Source of the DNA: Mycolicibacterium sp. CH28
Lineage (GTDB): Bacteria > Actinomycetota > Actinomycetes > Mycobacteriales > Mycobacteriaceae
Reading direction: 5' to 3'
Assembly: GCF_004745805.1 (NCBI RefSeq)
Contig: NZ_SRLQ01000009.1
Span: 95,296 to 159,295 of the forward strand
Length of the DNA: 64,000 nucleotides
Notes under the pieces: model-generated
Told to the model about the DNA's origin: nothing
Database searches by the model: none
Seen by the model: only the letters and a program-made list of their open reading frames with translations
Shown: positions 42,870-51,779 of the stretch, in pieces
How positions within the stretch are numbered: the first letter of the stretch is position 1
Layout: each line of letters opens with the position of its first letter
Translations under genes and position numbers: made by a program

Positions 42870-45800
42870 CTACAACAGACCCAGCAACTCCAGATCGGTC
42901 GCATATTTGACGACCACCTGAGGCGAGACATGCGGAATGTCTTTGTCAGGGCCGATCTTGGCGTCCTGCACCGCGGTGCGGAACCGGTCGGTCGGTGCCA
43001 TCGAACCGTGGATCGGGTGTTCGGGCCGTTGATAGTTGTGCAGCAGCGGCAGCAGGGAGTACTGGCGTTGCCGGTCCGGCAGCGCCCGCATCGCGGTTTC
43101 GAAGCGCCGCAGCCAGGTCCCGTAGTCGGCGATCCGCTGGATCGGGTATCCGGCACGGATCAGCCAATCGACGAACTCGTCGAGCCCGGTGCCGTCGTCG
43201 TGGGGGTTCATGACGTGGTAGGTGTGGAATCCCTCGCCGGCGAGGGCACCCAGCGTCGAGATGGCGTCGGCGACGAATTCGACCGGCAGCCCGTCGTAGT
43301 GGGCGCGCTGGCGGTTGCCGTCGGTGTCGAGTTCGTAGAACGAAGTCGGCGCGATACCGGTGGCCACCAAGCTCAGCATCATTCGGGTGAACATGTCGGG
43401 CAGGTTGAGCTGACCGCCGTAGGTGGTGTCGGCCAGGATCATGTCGCAGCGGAACACCGAGACTGGCAGGCCGCACAGGTCATGGGCCTCACGCAGCAGC
43501 ACCTCACCGGCCCACTTGCTGTTGCCGTAGCCGTTGGCATACGAGTCGTCGACGGCACGGGTCGGGCTGATCGCGCGGATGTCGCCATCCTCGACGAACT
43601 GCCCGGGCGGGATACCCGCCCCGACTCCGATCGTGGAGACGTACAAGAACGGCTTGAGCTTGGTGGTCAGTGCGATCCGGATCAGCTCGGCGGTGCCGAC
43701 TGCGTTGGGGCCGAACAGCTCTCGGTAGGGCAGCACGTGGTTGACCAGGGCGGCCGGGTCGACGATCAGATCGACCGTATCGGCCAGTCGCTGCCAGGCC
43801 TTGGCGTCGAGGCCGAGGTTCTCCTCGCCCTTGTCACCGGCGATCACCACAAGGTGTTCGGCAGCCAGCTCGCGGTAGTGCTGCAGCAGCTTCGGGTCGC
43901 CACTGTCGAACGTGGCATCGAGCCGCTGCCGTGCGTCCTCGTCGTTGCGGGCCCGCACCAGGCAGATCACCGTGCCGTCGACGAGGCTCATCCGCTCCAG
44001 CCATTCCAGCGCCAGATAGCGCCCCAAGAAGCCGGTGGCCCCGGTCAGCAGGACGGTGCGGATCTCGGTGCCCGGTCCCGGCAGTCCGGGGGCGGCGGCC
44101 AGGGTGGTCGGATCGACGAACTTGTCCAGGGTCAGATCGCGGGCGTGGACTTCGGCAGCGCCGGCGCCGTGCGCGGTGGCGAAGGTCGGCCGCGTGCCTG
44201 CCGAGCCGCGCTGGGCGTCGATGTAGGCGGCGATGGCGTGTAGATCAGTGGCCGGGCTGACGATCACGCCGACCGGAACCTCGACGCCGAAGATGTCCTG
44301 TAGCAGGTTGGCGAACGTCAGCGCCGAGAGCGAGTCGCCGCCCAGATCGGTGAAGTGGGCGTCGGCCTGCAGGTCTGCGGCGGCGGCCCCGAGCAACGCG
44401 CCCGCGGCACGGGTGACGGTCGGCAGTGTCGGGGCGTCGGCACCGCTCTGGCGCAACGCCCGCAGCTCGTCGGCCTGGCCCTCCGCCAGATCGATGTAGA
44501 GCTGCTCGAGTGCTGGCCCGTAGCGTTCCTTCAGCCGCGGCCAGGCCAGCTTGCGGATACCGGTCAGCAAACCGTTCTCGACGGTGAAAGGCGTTGTCTC
44601 GACCAGGAAGTCACGCGGAATCTCGTAGGACTGCAGGCGAGCCGCCCGCGCCACGTCCTGCAAGGACTCGCTGATGAGGGATCGGAGCTGGGCCGTGTCG
44701 TGCTCGGCCAGCGCCTCGGCGGTCGGCACGACCACGGCCAGCAGGTAAGGCCGGGCGCTGTTGCCGTAGAGGTAGATCTGCTGCACCAGCGGACTGCGAC
44801 CGAAGGCCGCCTCCAGCTTGGACACCGTGACGAATTCGCCCTGCGACAGCTTCAACACGTTGTTGCGACGGTCGACGTAGCGCAGCTGGTCGGGACCGGT
44901 CTCGGCGACGATGTCACCGGTGCGGTAGAAGCCATCCGGGTCGAACATCGCGGCGGTGACCTCGGGGCGCTTGTAATACCCCGGGAACAGCTGCTCGGAC
45001 TTGATCAGCAGTTCGCCGCGCGGATGCGGCAGGTCGGTGCCGAAGTAACCCAGGTCGGGCACATCGACCAGCTTGTAGTCGGTGACCGGGGGGCGGCGCA
45101 CGACGCCGTCGACGAAAACCGCGCCCGCCTCGGTGGAGCCGTAGCCCTCGACCAGGTGCATGTCCAGGAACGCCTCCACCCACGCCTTGAGTTCGGGTGC
45201 GATCGGCGCCGAGCCGGTCATCGCGTTGACGAAGCGGTCACCCAGCAGGTTGCGACGGACCTCGGCCAGCACATGATCGCTGACAGGTCCGTCGGCGGCG
45301 CGGCGATCGACCTCGCTCTGGACTGCCTGGTGGATCATGTCCCACACCCGTGGCACCAGGTTCAGTTGAGTCGGGCGGGCCAGCGCCAGGTCCTCTAGGA
45401 ACGTCGACAGGTCCGGACGGGCGGCGAAGTAGACGGTGCCGCCGGTACCAAGGGTGCCGTAGAGGGATCCGCGGCCCATCACGTGGCTCATCGGCATGAA
45501 GCTCAGCACGATGGCGGGGTAGGCGCCGTGATCCTGGTCCCAGTGGGCCGCGGCGGCGCGCCACATGTCGGCCACCTTCTGCTCGGGGTACATCGCGCCC
45601 TTCGGCGCGCCCGTGCTGCCCGAGGTGTAGATCAGCAGAGACAGTGGGCTGTCCTCGCCGGTGCGCTCGCGGGCGGCGAGAGGTTCTGCATTGTCCGGTA
45701 TTTCGTCGTTGAGAGTGTGCACGCTCACGGTGGTGGCGGCCAGCCGGTCCCGGGCGGAGGCCAGTGCGTCCCGCTGATCGTCCACCTCTTGACGAAAGTC

Positions 45801-46367
45801 GAAGACCACCAATCGTTTCGGTGCGGGGCCAGCCAGAACCAGCTCGACGGCGTCATCGAGGTAGTCGATGCTCGTCGCGATGACGGTCGGTTCCGTCTCG
45901 GCGAGGATGGGCTGTAGGGCGGCCACCGCGGCGCTGGTCTGCAGCGGCACGGACACCGCCCCGAGCTGGGTCAGGGCGAGATCGACGGTGGTGTAGTCAA
46001 CGCTGGTGAAGCCCAGGATGGCGACCCGGTCACCGACGCGGACCGGGTTGTCGGCCCATGCGGCGGCGAGGGCCCGCACCCTGTCCCGTAGCTGCCGATA
46101 GGTGATGGTCTCGAACGCGGGCAGCAGTTCGGCGGTGGTGCGACCGCTGCGTGGGTCCTCGACGAGCCGCACCGCGCGCTGGCCGAGCGCAGGGCGGTCG
46201 GCGTAACCGTCGAAAACGGTGTTGATGATCTCCGGCAGGCTCAATACCGGGTTGCCGGCGGCTGCGGTGACGGCAGGGTCGGGTGCGGCGGCGGCGAACT
46301 GAGGATCGGTCGCATGAAGATCGGCGACGCGCTGCTCGAATCGGACTTCGCGGGTGTCAGTCGGCAT
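42870..46367 (-). CDS. car: Carboxylic acid reductase
   Basis: A 1165-residue A-T-R megaenzyme reducing carboxylic acids to aldehydes with ATP and NADPH. The adenylation domain (1 to about 640) has LLIYTSGSTGAPKGAMYPE and VEGYGSTEAG. The carrier domain has the phosphopantetheine serine in LGGDSLSALTFANLL (about residue 680). The reductase domain starts with LLTGATGFLGRYLALEWLE (about 775), with ANGYGNSKWAGEVLL (Tyr/Lys near 945) as SDR-type active site. Maturation needs a phosphopantetheinyl transferase encoded elsewhere. Homologue of FadD9 next to gabT. A short inverted repeat lies 67 bases before the ATG. Confidence 0.95.
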   Translation of the reverse strand: MPTDTREVRFEQRVADLHATDPQFAAAAPDPAVTAAAGNPVLSLPEIINTVFDGYADRPALGQRAVRLVEDPRSGRTTAELLPAFETITYRQLRDRVRALAAAWADNPVRVGDRVAILGFTSVDYTTVDLALTQLGAVSVPLQTSAAVAALQPILAETEPTVIATSIDYLDDAVELVLAGPAPKRLVVFDFRQEVDDQRDALASARDRLAATTVSVHTLNDEIPDNAEPLAARERTGEDSPLSLLIYTSGSTGAPKGAMYPEQKVADMWRAAAAHWDQDHGAYPAIVLSFMPMSHVMGRGSLYGTLGTGGTVYFAARPDLSTFLEDLALARPTQLNLVPRVWDMIHQAVQSEVDRRAADGPVSDHVLAEVRRNLLGDRFVNAMTGSAPIAPELKAWVEAFLDMHLVEGYGSTEAGAVFVDGVVRRPPVTDYKLVDVPDLGYFGTDLPHPRGELLIKSEQLFPGYYKRPEVTAAMFDPDGFYRTGDIVAETGPDQLRYVDRRNNVLKLSQGEFVTVSKLEAAFGRSPLVQQIYLYGNSARPYLLAVVVPTAEALAEHDTAQLRSLISESLQDVARAARLQSYEIPRDFLVETTPFTVENGLLTGIRKLAWPRLKERYGPALEQLYIDLAEGQADELRALRQSGADAPTLPTVTRAAGALLGAAAADLQADAHFTDLGGDSLSALTFANLLQDIFGVEVPVGVIVSPATDLHAIAAYIDAQRGSAGTRPTFATAHGAGAAEVHARDLTLDKFVDPTTLAAAPGLPGPGTEIRTVLLTGATGFLGRYLALEWLERMSLVDGTVICLVRARNDEDARQRLDATFDSGDPKLLQHYRELAAEHLVVIAGDKGEENLGLDAKAWQRLADTVDLIVDPAALVNHVLPYRELFGPNAVGTAELIRIALTTKLKPFLYVSTIGVGAGIPPGQFVEDGDIRAISPTRAVDDSYANGYGNSKWAGEVLLREAHDLCGLPVSVFRCDMILADTTYGGQLNLPDMFTRMMLSLVATGIAPTSFYELDTDGNRQRAHYDGLPVEFVADAISTLGALAGEGFHTYHVMNPHDDGTGLDEFVDWLIRAGYPIQRIADYGTWLRRFETAMRALPDRQRQYSLLPLLHNYQRPEHPIHGSMAPTDRFRTAVQDAKIGPDKDIPHVSPQVVVKYATDLELLGLL

Positions 46368-46433
46368 GACGAGACTCCAGACAATGTGAAAGAAGAACTA
46401 AGCCGGCGCTTCGTTGCACCCAAGAGAAACTAC

Positions 46434-46448
46434 GTTAGCAAAGCTAAC
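46434..46448. promoter_or_regulatory. Inverted repeat in the car/oxidoreductase divergent region
   Basis: GTTAGC-AAA-GCTAAC is a perfect 6-base-arm inverted repeat in an AT-rich patch, 66 bases from the car start and about 207 from the divergent oxidoreductase start. The regulator is unknown. Confidence 0.5.
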
Positions 46449-46655
46449 ATTATTCCTACTCGTCGATACGACGCTAGGAAACAAGTCTGTGAGGTTGCTC
46501 TCGATCCCGCCCCGGACGCTTCGTCGGGCCGCGGGGCGCGTCCACGCCCGGCGCTCACCGACTCGGCCGTCCGGCCGTCGCCGAGGGCCTCGAAGGGCAT
46601 GATGGACGACGGCAAGCCTCCCGTTGTGGGAGACCAGCAGAGGAGCGCGCGGATT

Positions 46656-47579
46656 ATGCAGATCAGTATGTTCGGGCAACTGAGCGGATCGGGCGGCCAA
46701 TCGCCCATCGACGCCACCGTCGCCAACCTCGCGATGTTGCGTGACGAAGGCTTCCCGCGGGTGTGGATGAGTCAGTTGCCTTACGAGCCAGACCTTCTCA
46801 TGATCCTGGCGATCGCGTTGCGTGAGGTCGACACCATCGAGGTGGCCAGCGGCGTAGTGCCCATCCAGAACCAGCATCCGATGCAGATGGCGCAGCGTGT
46901 CCTGACCCTGAGCCTGGCCTCGGGCGGCCGGTTCACCCTCGGGCTCGGCATGACCCATCAGGCCGTCACCGAGGGCATGTGGGGCATCCCGTGGGACAAG
47001 CCGGTGCGCCGGCTCAACGAGTACCTCGATGGCTTGCTGCCGTTGCTTGCCGGGGAACCCGCCGACGCGGTGGGGGAGACGGTGACCACCCGCGGCGCGT
47101 TGATGATCGCCGGGGCGCCGCGGCCCGACGTCTACATCGCGGCGCTGGGTCCACAACTGCTCAAACTCGCCGGACGGCGCACGTCGGGCACCTGCACCTG
47201 GATGACCGGCCCCAAGACACTGGCCGAACATGTCGGGCCCACACTGCGGCAGGCGGCCGCCGACGCCGGGCGCGGCGGCAGTGTGCGGGTGGCCGCGTCG
47301 TTGCCGATCAGCGTCACCGACGACGTCGACGCCGCCCGCAAACGGGCGGCTGAACAGTTCGCCATGTACGGCCAGCTGCCGTCCTACCGCGCGATGCTCG
47401 ACCGCGAAGGCTATGCGGGTCCAGAGGATGCCGCGATCATCGGCGACGAGGACACCGTCCGCGGCCGGCTGGACGAACTGCGCGCCGCCGGGGTCGACGA
47501 ATACGTCGCCGCGACGTTCGATCCGACAGTCGAGGGTCGGGCCCGCACCCGGGCGCTGCTGCGCGCCTACAACCCCTGA
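46656..47579 (+). CDS. LLM-class (probably F420-dependent) oxidoreductase
   Basis: A 307-residue luciferase-like TIM-barrel protein resembling the TIGR03564 subgroup. ISMFGQLSGSGGQ, EGFPRVWMSQLPYEPDLLM, ASGVVPIQNQHPMQMAQRVL and LASGGRFTLGLGMTHQAV are family segments. The C-terminal SYRAMLDREGY and GDEDTVRGRLDELRAAGVDEYV complete it. Coenzyme F420 is more likely than FMN in a mycobacterium. The ATG at 46656 is the first that fits the fold; AGGAG lies 14 bases upstream. Divergent from car and convergent with the aldehyde dehydrogenase (1 base apart). Confidence 0.88.
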   Translation: MQISMFGQLSGSGGQSPIDATVANLAMLRDEGFPRVWMSQLPYEPDLLMILAIALREVDTIEVASGVVPIQNQHPMQMAQRVLTLSLASGGRFTLGLGMTHQAVTEGMWGIPWDKPVRRLNEYLDGLLPLLAGEPADAVGETVTTRGALMIAGAPRPDVYIAALGPQLLKLAGRRTSGTCTWMTGPKTLAEHVGPTLRQAAADAGRGGSVRVAASLPISVTDDVDAARKRAAEQFAMYGQLPSYRAMLDREGYAGPEDAAIIGDEDTVRGRLDELRAAGVDEYVAATFDPTVEGRARTRALLRAYNP

Positions 47580-47580
47580 G

Positions 47581-49014
47581 CTATCCCGTGTATGCCATCA
47601 CGTGCTTGATGCGGGTGTAGTCCTCGAACCCGTACATAGACAGGTCCTTGCCGTGCCCAGAGGACTTGAAGCCGCCGTGCGGCATCTCGGCGACCAACGG
47701 GATGTGGGTGTTGATCCACACGCAGCCGAAGTCCAGCGCATTGGATACCCGGATAGCGCGGGAGACGTCCCTGGTCCAGACCGAGGAAGCCAGACCGTAT
47801 TCGACGCCGTTGGCCCAACGGATCGCCTCGTCCTCGTCGGCGAAGGACTGCACGGTGATCACCGGCCCGAAGATCTCTTCCTGGACCTGTCGGTCGTCTT
47901 GGAGCAGGCCGCCGATGACGGTCGGCTCGACGTAGAAACCCCTGTCACCCTGGCGGTTTCCTCCGGCCGCCACCGTCGCGTGGGACGGCACGTCGGAGAG
48001 GAAACCGAGCACCCGGTCGAGCTGGCCGGCGTTGTTGACCGGCGGCACCCAGGCGTCCTCGTCGCCGGCCGGGCGCCCGAACGTGGTGGCCGCACCGGCG
48101 GCCTGCTCGGCCAGCGCGGCGGTCAGGTCCTCGGCGATGCCGGCCCGGGCAAGCACCCTGGTGGCCGCGGTGCAGTCCTGGCCGGCGTTGAAGTACCCGG
48201 CCGTCGCGATTCCCTCAGCAGCCGTGGCGATGTCGGCGTCGTCGAACACGATGACCGGCGCCTTACCGCCCAGTTCGAGGTGGGTGCGCTTGAGGTGGCC
48301 GCCCGCGCTGACCGCGACCGCGCGCCCGGCGGCGACCGATCCGGTGATCGACACCATCTGCGGGGTCGGGTGCGCGACGACGGCCGCGCCGGTGACCCGG
48401 TCACCGCAGACGACGTTGAGCACACCGGGTCCGAAGTGCTGGGCGGCGATCTCGGCCAGCATCACCGTGGTCACCGGGGTGGTGTCGCTGGGCTTGAGCA
48501 CCACGGTGTTACCCGCCGCGATGGCCGGACAGAACTTCCAGATTGCCATCATCATCGGGTAGTTCCACGGGGCGACCTGCCCGATCACCCCGATTGGCTC
48601 GCGGCGAATCCAGGAGGTGTGGTTCTCCAAGTACTCCCCGGCCGACTTGCCTTCGAGAATCCGCGCGGCACCGGCGAAGAACCGGATCTGGTCCACCATC
48701 GGCGGGATCTCTTCGGCCAGCGTCACGTGATTGGGCTTGCCGGTGTTGCGGCCCTCTGCCGCAACAAGATCCGCTGCCGCCTTCTCCACATCGTCGGCGA
48801 AGCCCAGCAGCGCCTTCTGCCGCTGCGACGGGGTGGTGCGCTTCCAATCGGCGAACGCCCGATGGGCAGCCGCGTAGGCGGCATCGATGTCCTGCTCGTT
48901 GGATATCGGTGCGGTGCCGTATTTCTCGCCGGTCGATGGATCGACCAGTGGCATGGTGGCGCCACTGGCCGAGTCGACGAGCTCACCGTTGACGAAGTTC
49001 TTGACCGCGGTCAT
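47581..49014 (-). CDS. Aldehyde dehydrogenase (gamma-aminobutyraldehyde-type)
   Basis: A 477-residue NAD(P)-dependent aldehyde dehydrogenase. GQVAPWNYPMMMAIWK and LKPSDTTPVTTVMLAE bind cofactor. The catalytic Glu is in THLELGGKAPVIV (about residue 250) and the catalytic Cys in NAGQDCTAATRV (about 284). The C-terminal block EEIFGPVITVQSF and MPHGGFKSSGHGKDLS complete it. Sequence style and the neighbour gabT suggest gamma-aminobutyraldehyde oxidation to GABA. It follows gabT by 14 bases on the same strand, so together they could run putrescine to GABA to succinate semialdehyde. Confidence 0.9.
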   Translation of the reverse strand: MTAVKNFVNGELVDSASGATMPLVDPSTGEKYGTAPISNEQDIDAAYAAAHRAFADWKRTTPSQRQKALLGFADDVEKAAADLVAAEGRNTGKPNHVTLAEEIPPMVDQIRFFAGAARILEGKSAGEYLENHTSWIRREPIGVIGQVAPWNYPMMMAIWKFCPAIAAGNTVVLKPSDTTPVTTVMLAEIAAQHFGPGVLNVVCGDRVTGAAVVAHPTPQMVSITGSVAAGRAVAVSAGGHLKRTHLELGGKAPVIVFDDADIATAAEGIATAGYFNAGQDCTAATRVLARAGIAEDLTAALAEQAAGAATTFGRPAGDEDAWVPPVNNAGQLDRVLGFLSDVPSHATVAAGGNRQGDRGFYVEPTVIGGLLQDDRQVQEEIFGPVITVQSFADEDEAIRWANGVEYGLASSVWTRDVSRAIRVSNALDFGCVWINTHIPLVAEMPHGGFKSSGHGKDLSMYGFEDYTRIKHVMAYTG

Positions 49015-49028
49015 CGGAGGGTGACGGG

Positions 49029-50369
49029 TCAGAGTTCGCGGAGTAGCTGAGCCAGCACGTCCAGGCCCTCGATCAGGAGTTCGTCGCTGATCGTCAGCGG
49101 CGGCAGGAACCGCAGCACGTTGCCGAAGGTGCCGCAGCTCAGCACGACAACTCCCTGGGCGTGTGCCTTGCTGGTCAGCGCCTTGGTCAGTTCCGCATCC
49201 GGTTCCCCGGTCCCGGACTTCACCAACTCGACGGCGATCATGGCACCCCGGCCGCGGACGTCACCGATGCGGTCGTCGTCGGCCTGGAGCCGTCCGAGTT
49301 TGTCTTTCATCAGCGCTTCGATGTGCTTGGCCCGCTCCAGAAGACCGTCGAGCTCGATGGTTTCGATGGTGGCCAGCGCCGCCGCACACGCGACCGGGTT
49401 GCCGCCGTAGGTGCCGCCCAGTCCGCTGACGTTCGGGGCGTCCATGATGTCGGCGCGCCCGGTCACCGCCGCCAACGGCAGGCCGTCGGCGATGCCCTTG
49501 GCGCTCACGATCAGGTCCGGCTCGATGCCCTCGTCCTCGCAGGCGAACATCGCGCCGGTGCGGGCGAACCCGGACTGCACCTCATCGGCGATGAACACCA
49601 CGTTGTGGTCGGTGCACCAGGCGCGCAGCGTCGGCAGGAAGCCGGGGGCCGGGACGATGAAGCCGCCTTCGCCCTGGATCGGCTCGATGATGATGGCGGC
49701 CAAGTTGGCAGCCCCGATCTGCTTGTCGATCACCGTCAGCGCCCGCTCGGCGGCCAGCTCGCCGTTGGTGCCCCATTCCTTGTCGATGAGGCCGTCGCGG
49801 TACGGGTAGGACATCGGCGCGCGGTAGATCTCCGGTGCGAACGGGCCGAACCCGCTCTTGTAGGGCATCGACTTGGCGGTCAGCGCCATGGTCAGGTTGG
49901 TGCGGCCGTGGTAGGCGTGGTCGAACGCGACCACCGCGGATTTGCCGGTGTAGGCCCGGGCGATCTTCACGGCGTTCTCGACCGCCTCGGCGCCGGAGTT
50001 GAACAGCGCCGAGCGCTTCTCGTACGAGCCGGGGGTGAGCCGATTGAGGTGCTCTGTGACGGCGATGTACTCCTCGTACGGCGTCACCATGAAGCAGGTG
50101 TGGGTGAAGTCGGCGACCTGTGCGCGCACCGCGTCGACCACTCGCGGGGAGGAGTTGCCGATCGTCGTCACCGCGATCCCGGAGCCGAGGTCGATCAGCC
50201 GGTTGCCGTCGACGTCCTCGATGATCCCGCCGGCGGCCCGCGCCGCGTAGACCGGCATGGTCACGCCAACCGCGCGCGAGACCGCGGCCACGCGGCGCTT
50301 GGTCAGTTCGATCGACACGGGGCCGGGGATGTCGGTGACGAGTTTGCGGCTCTGCTCGACGGTGGTCAC
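49029..50369 (-). CDS. gabT: 4-aminobutyrate--2-oxoglutarate transaminase
   Basis: A 446-residue fold-type I PLP aminotransferase that converts GABA and 2-oxoglutarate to succinate semialdehyde and glutamate. FNSGAEAVENAVKIAR and AFDHAYHGRTNLTMALT bind PLP phosphate. The Asp is in VVFIADEVQSGFARTG, and the Schiff-base lysine in LIVSAKGIADGLPLAAV (about residue 290). GRGAMIAVELV follows. The GTG at 50369 follows AGGAGAACC and is preferred over 50402. First gene of a likely gabT-aldehyde dehydrogenase operon; it uses PLP, as supplied by pdxST in the same window. Confidence 0.95.
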   Translation of the reverse strand: MTTVEQSRKLVTDIPGPVSIELTKRRVAAVSRAVGVTMPVYAARAAGGIIEDVDGNRLIDLGSGIAVTTIGNSSPRVVDAVRAQVADFTHTCFMVTPYEEYIAVTEHLNRLTPGSYEKRSALFNSGAEAVENAVKIARAYTGKSAVVAFDHAYHGRTNLTMALTAKSMPYKSGFGPFAPEIYRAPMSYPYRDGLIDKEWGTNGELAAERALTVIDKQIGAANLAAIIIEPIQGEGGFIVPAPGFLPTLRAWCTDHNVVFIADEVQSGFARTGAMFACEDEGIEPDLIVSAKGIADGLPLAAVTGRADIMDAPNVSGLGGTYGGNPVACAAALATIETIELDGLLERAKHIEALMKDKLGRLQADDDRIGDVRGRGAMIAVELVKSGTGEPDAELTKALTSKAHAQGVVVLSCGTFGNVLRFLPPLTISDELLIEGLDVLAQLLREL

Positions 50370-50534
50370 TTTGGTTCTCCTAGACGAAGGGCGGCTCTGC
50401 AAGAAGCGGGCGATCCGAGCCTAGTCGGGTGAGCGCCTGACGCAACTGAAAACCTAGTCCGAAGGCACGGATTAGAACTGAATGAGTTGTCTAGGGCCGA
50501 TAATTCGACGTAATCGGTTGATTAGTGGGCTAGC

Positions 50535-51218
50535 TCACGCGGAGAACGGCACACCGTCGACGCGGTCGACGGTGGTGAATGCGGCAACAGCCTGGCGGGT
50601 GAGCCGCCGCGGCTGCCGCACCGGGTGACCCAGCACGATCACCGCGGCTAGCACCAGCGGTCCGTCCGCGCCCAGCAGGCGCTTGACCTCGTCCTCCTGC
50701 CGGATCAGCATCGTCGTCAGCACACCGCCCAGGCCCTCGGCCCGGGCCGCGAGCAGGATGCTCCATGCGAACGGGTAGACCGATGCGCCGCCGGCCAGCG
50801 AATAGTGGTCCAGGTCGCGGTCCACCGCGGCCAGCTGCGACAAGTCAGCGAACAGCGCCAGCAGTGCCGGAGCCTCGTCGAGGTGCGCAGCCAACCCCTG
50901 CTGCGCGGCGAGGCGGGCCTGCTCGGTACCGGCGGCCAGAGCGGCAGCCTCGGCGGTGCGGTCGTTGACCGGAGACCACGGCCGCAGCCCGGCCGCGGTC
51001 AGCGTCAGATACTCCACCCAGCCAGGCAGGTACAGATCCCGCAACCGGGTCCGAATGGCGCGGTCCTTGACCACCACCACTCGCCAGGCCTGCGCGTTGG
51101 CCCCGCTCGGGGCGAATCTGGCGGTGTCGAGAACGCGTGCCAGCACCGCGTCGTCGACCGGCTCATCGGTGAACTCACGTACCGCGCCGGTGCTGCGCAG
51201 CGTGTCGATCAAGTCCAT
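50535..51218 (-). CDS. Nitroreductase-family flavoprotein
   Basis: A 227-residue FMN protein. VREFTDEPVDDAVLARVLDTARFAPSGANAQ is the opening of the fold with the FMN phosphate site SGANAQAW (split across residues 12-46). The C-terminal signature LLAARAEGLGGVLTTM and VLGHPVRQPRRLTR completes it. It likely reduces quinones or nitro compounds with NAD(P)H; natural substrate unknown. The start ATG at 51218 is the first at the fold boundary. It lies alone between gabT (same strand, 165 bases) and the divergent yajC. Confidence 0.88.
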   Translation of the reverse strand: MDLIDTLRSTGAVREFTDEPVDDAVLARVLDTARFAPSGANAQAWRVVVVKDRAIRTRLRDLYLPGWVEYLTLTAAGLRPWSPVNDRTAEAAALAAGTEQARLAAQQGLAAHLDEAPALLALFADLSQLAAVDRDLDHYSLAGGASVYPFAWSILLAARAEGLGGVLTTMLIRQEDEVKRLLGADGPLVLAAVIVLGHPVRQPRRLTRQAVAAFTTVDRVDGVPFSA

Positions 51219-51347
51219 TCGGCCATCTTCCTCCGGCGGTGCGGTCAGAGCGGGCCGCGGTGAATGGCAGACTGGTCAGCTATGAAGCTGGCGACCTGAC
51301 AGTCGCGCAGCGTTGACCCGCACCCGAAACGAAAGAATCGTTCCCTT

Positions 51348-51695
51348 ATGGACTTGCTCATCTTCCTGCCCCTGATCGTCATCATGGGCGCATTCATGTT
51401 TTTTGCCTCCCGGCGCCAGCGCAAGGCCATGCAGGCCACCATCGACCTGCACGAGTCGCTGCTGGTCGGTGACCGCGTCCACACCACGTCCGGATTGCAG
51501 GCCACGATCACCGGGATCACCGACGACACCGTGGACCTGGAGATCGCCCCCGGTGTGGTGACCACGTGGATGAAGCTGGCGATCCGGGACCGCATCGAGC
51601 CAGAGGCTCCGGAGGTCGAGAACGCGGAGGCGTCGACGTCGTCGGGAGCCGTCGAAATCACCGACACCGATGCGGATCGCCTGACCAAAGACTGA
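51348..51695 (+). CDS. yajC: Preprotein translocase subunit YajC
   Basis: A 115-residue protein with one N-terminal transmembrane helix (LLIFLPLIVIMGAFMFFA, residues 3-20), the conserved SRRQRKAMQ basic turn and the soluble domain LLVGDRVHTTSGLQATITGI. It forms an accessory complex with SecD and SecF at the membrane. It starts the yajC-secD-secF run; the acidic C-terminal tail (about residues 85-115) is typical of actinobacteria. Confidence 0.94.
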   Translation: MDLLIFLPLIVIMGAFMFFASRRQRKAMQATIDLHESLLVGDRVHTTSGLQATITGITDDTVDLEIAPGVVTTWMKLAIRDRIEPEAPEVENAEASTSSGAVEITDTDADRLTKD

Positions 51696-51779
51696 TCGCC
51701 AGTCACGGCACGTACCCTCTAGCGGGAGCCCAGAGGACCGCAGAGCGGATCGCGGCACAAACCTAGGAGAGACAACAAC

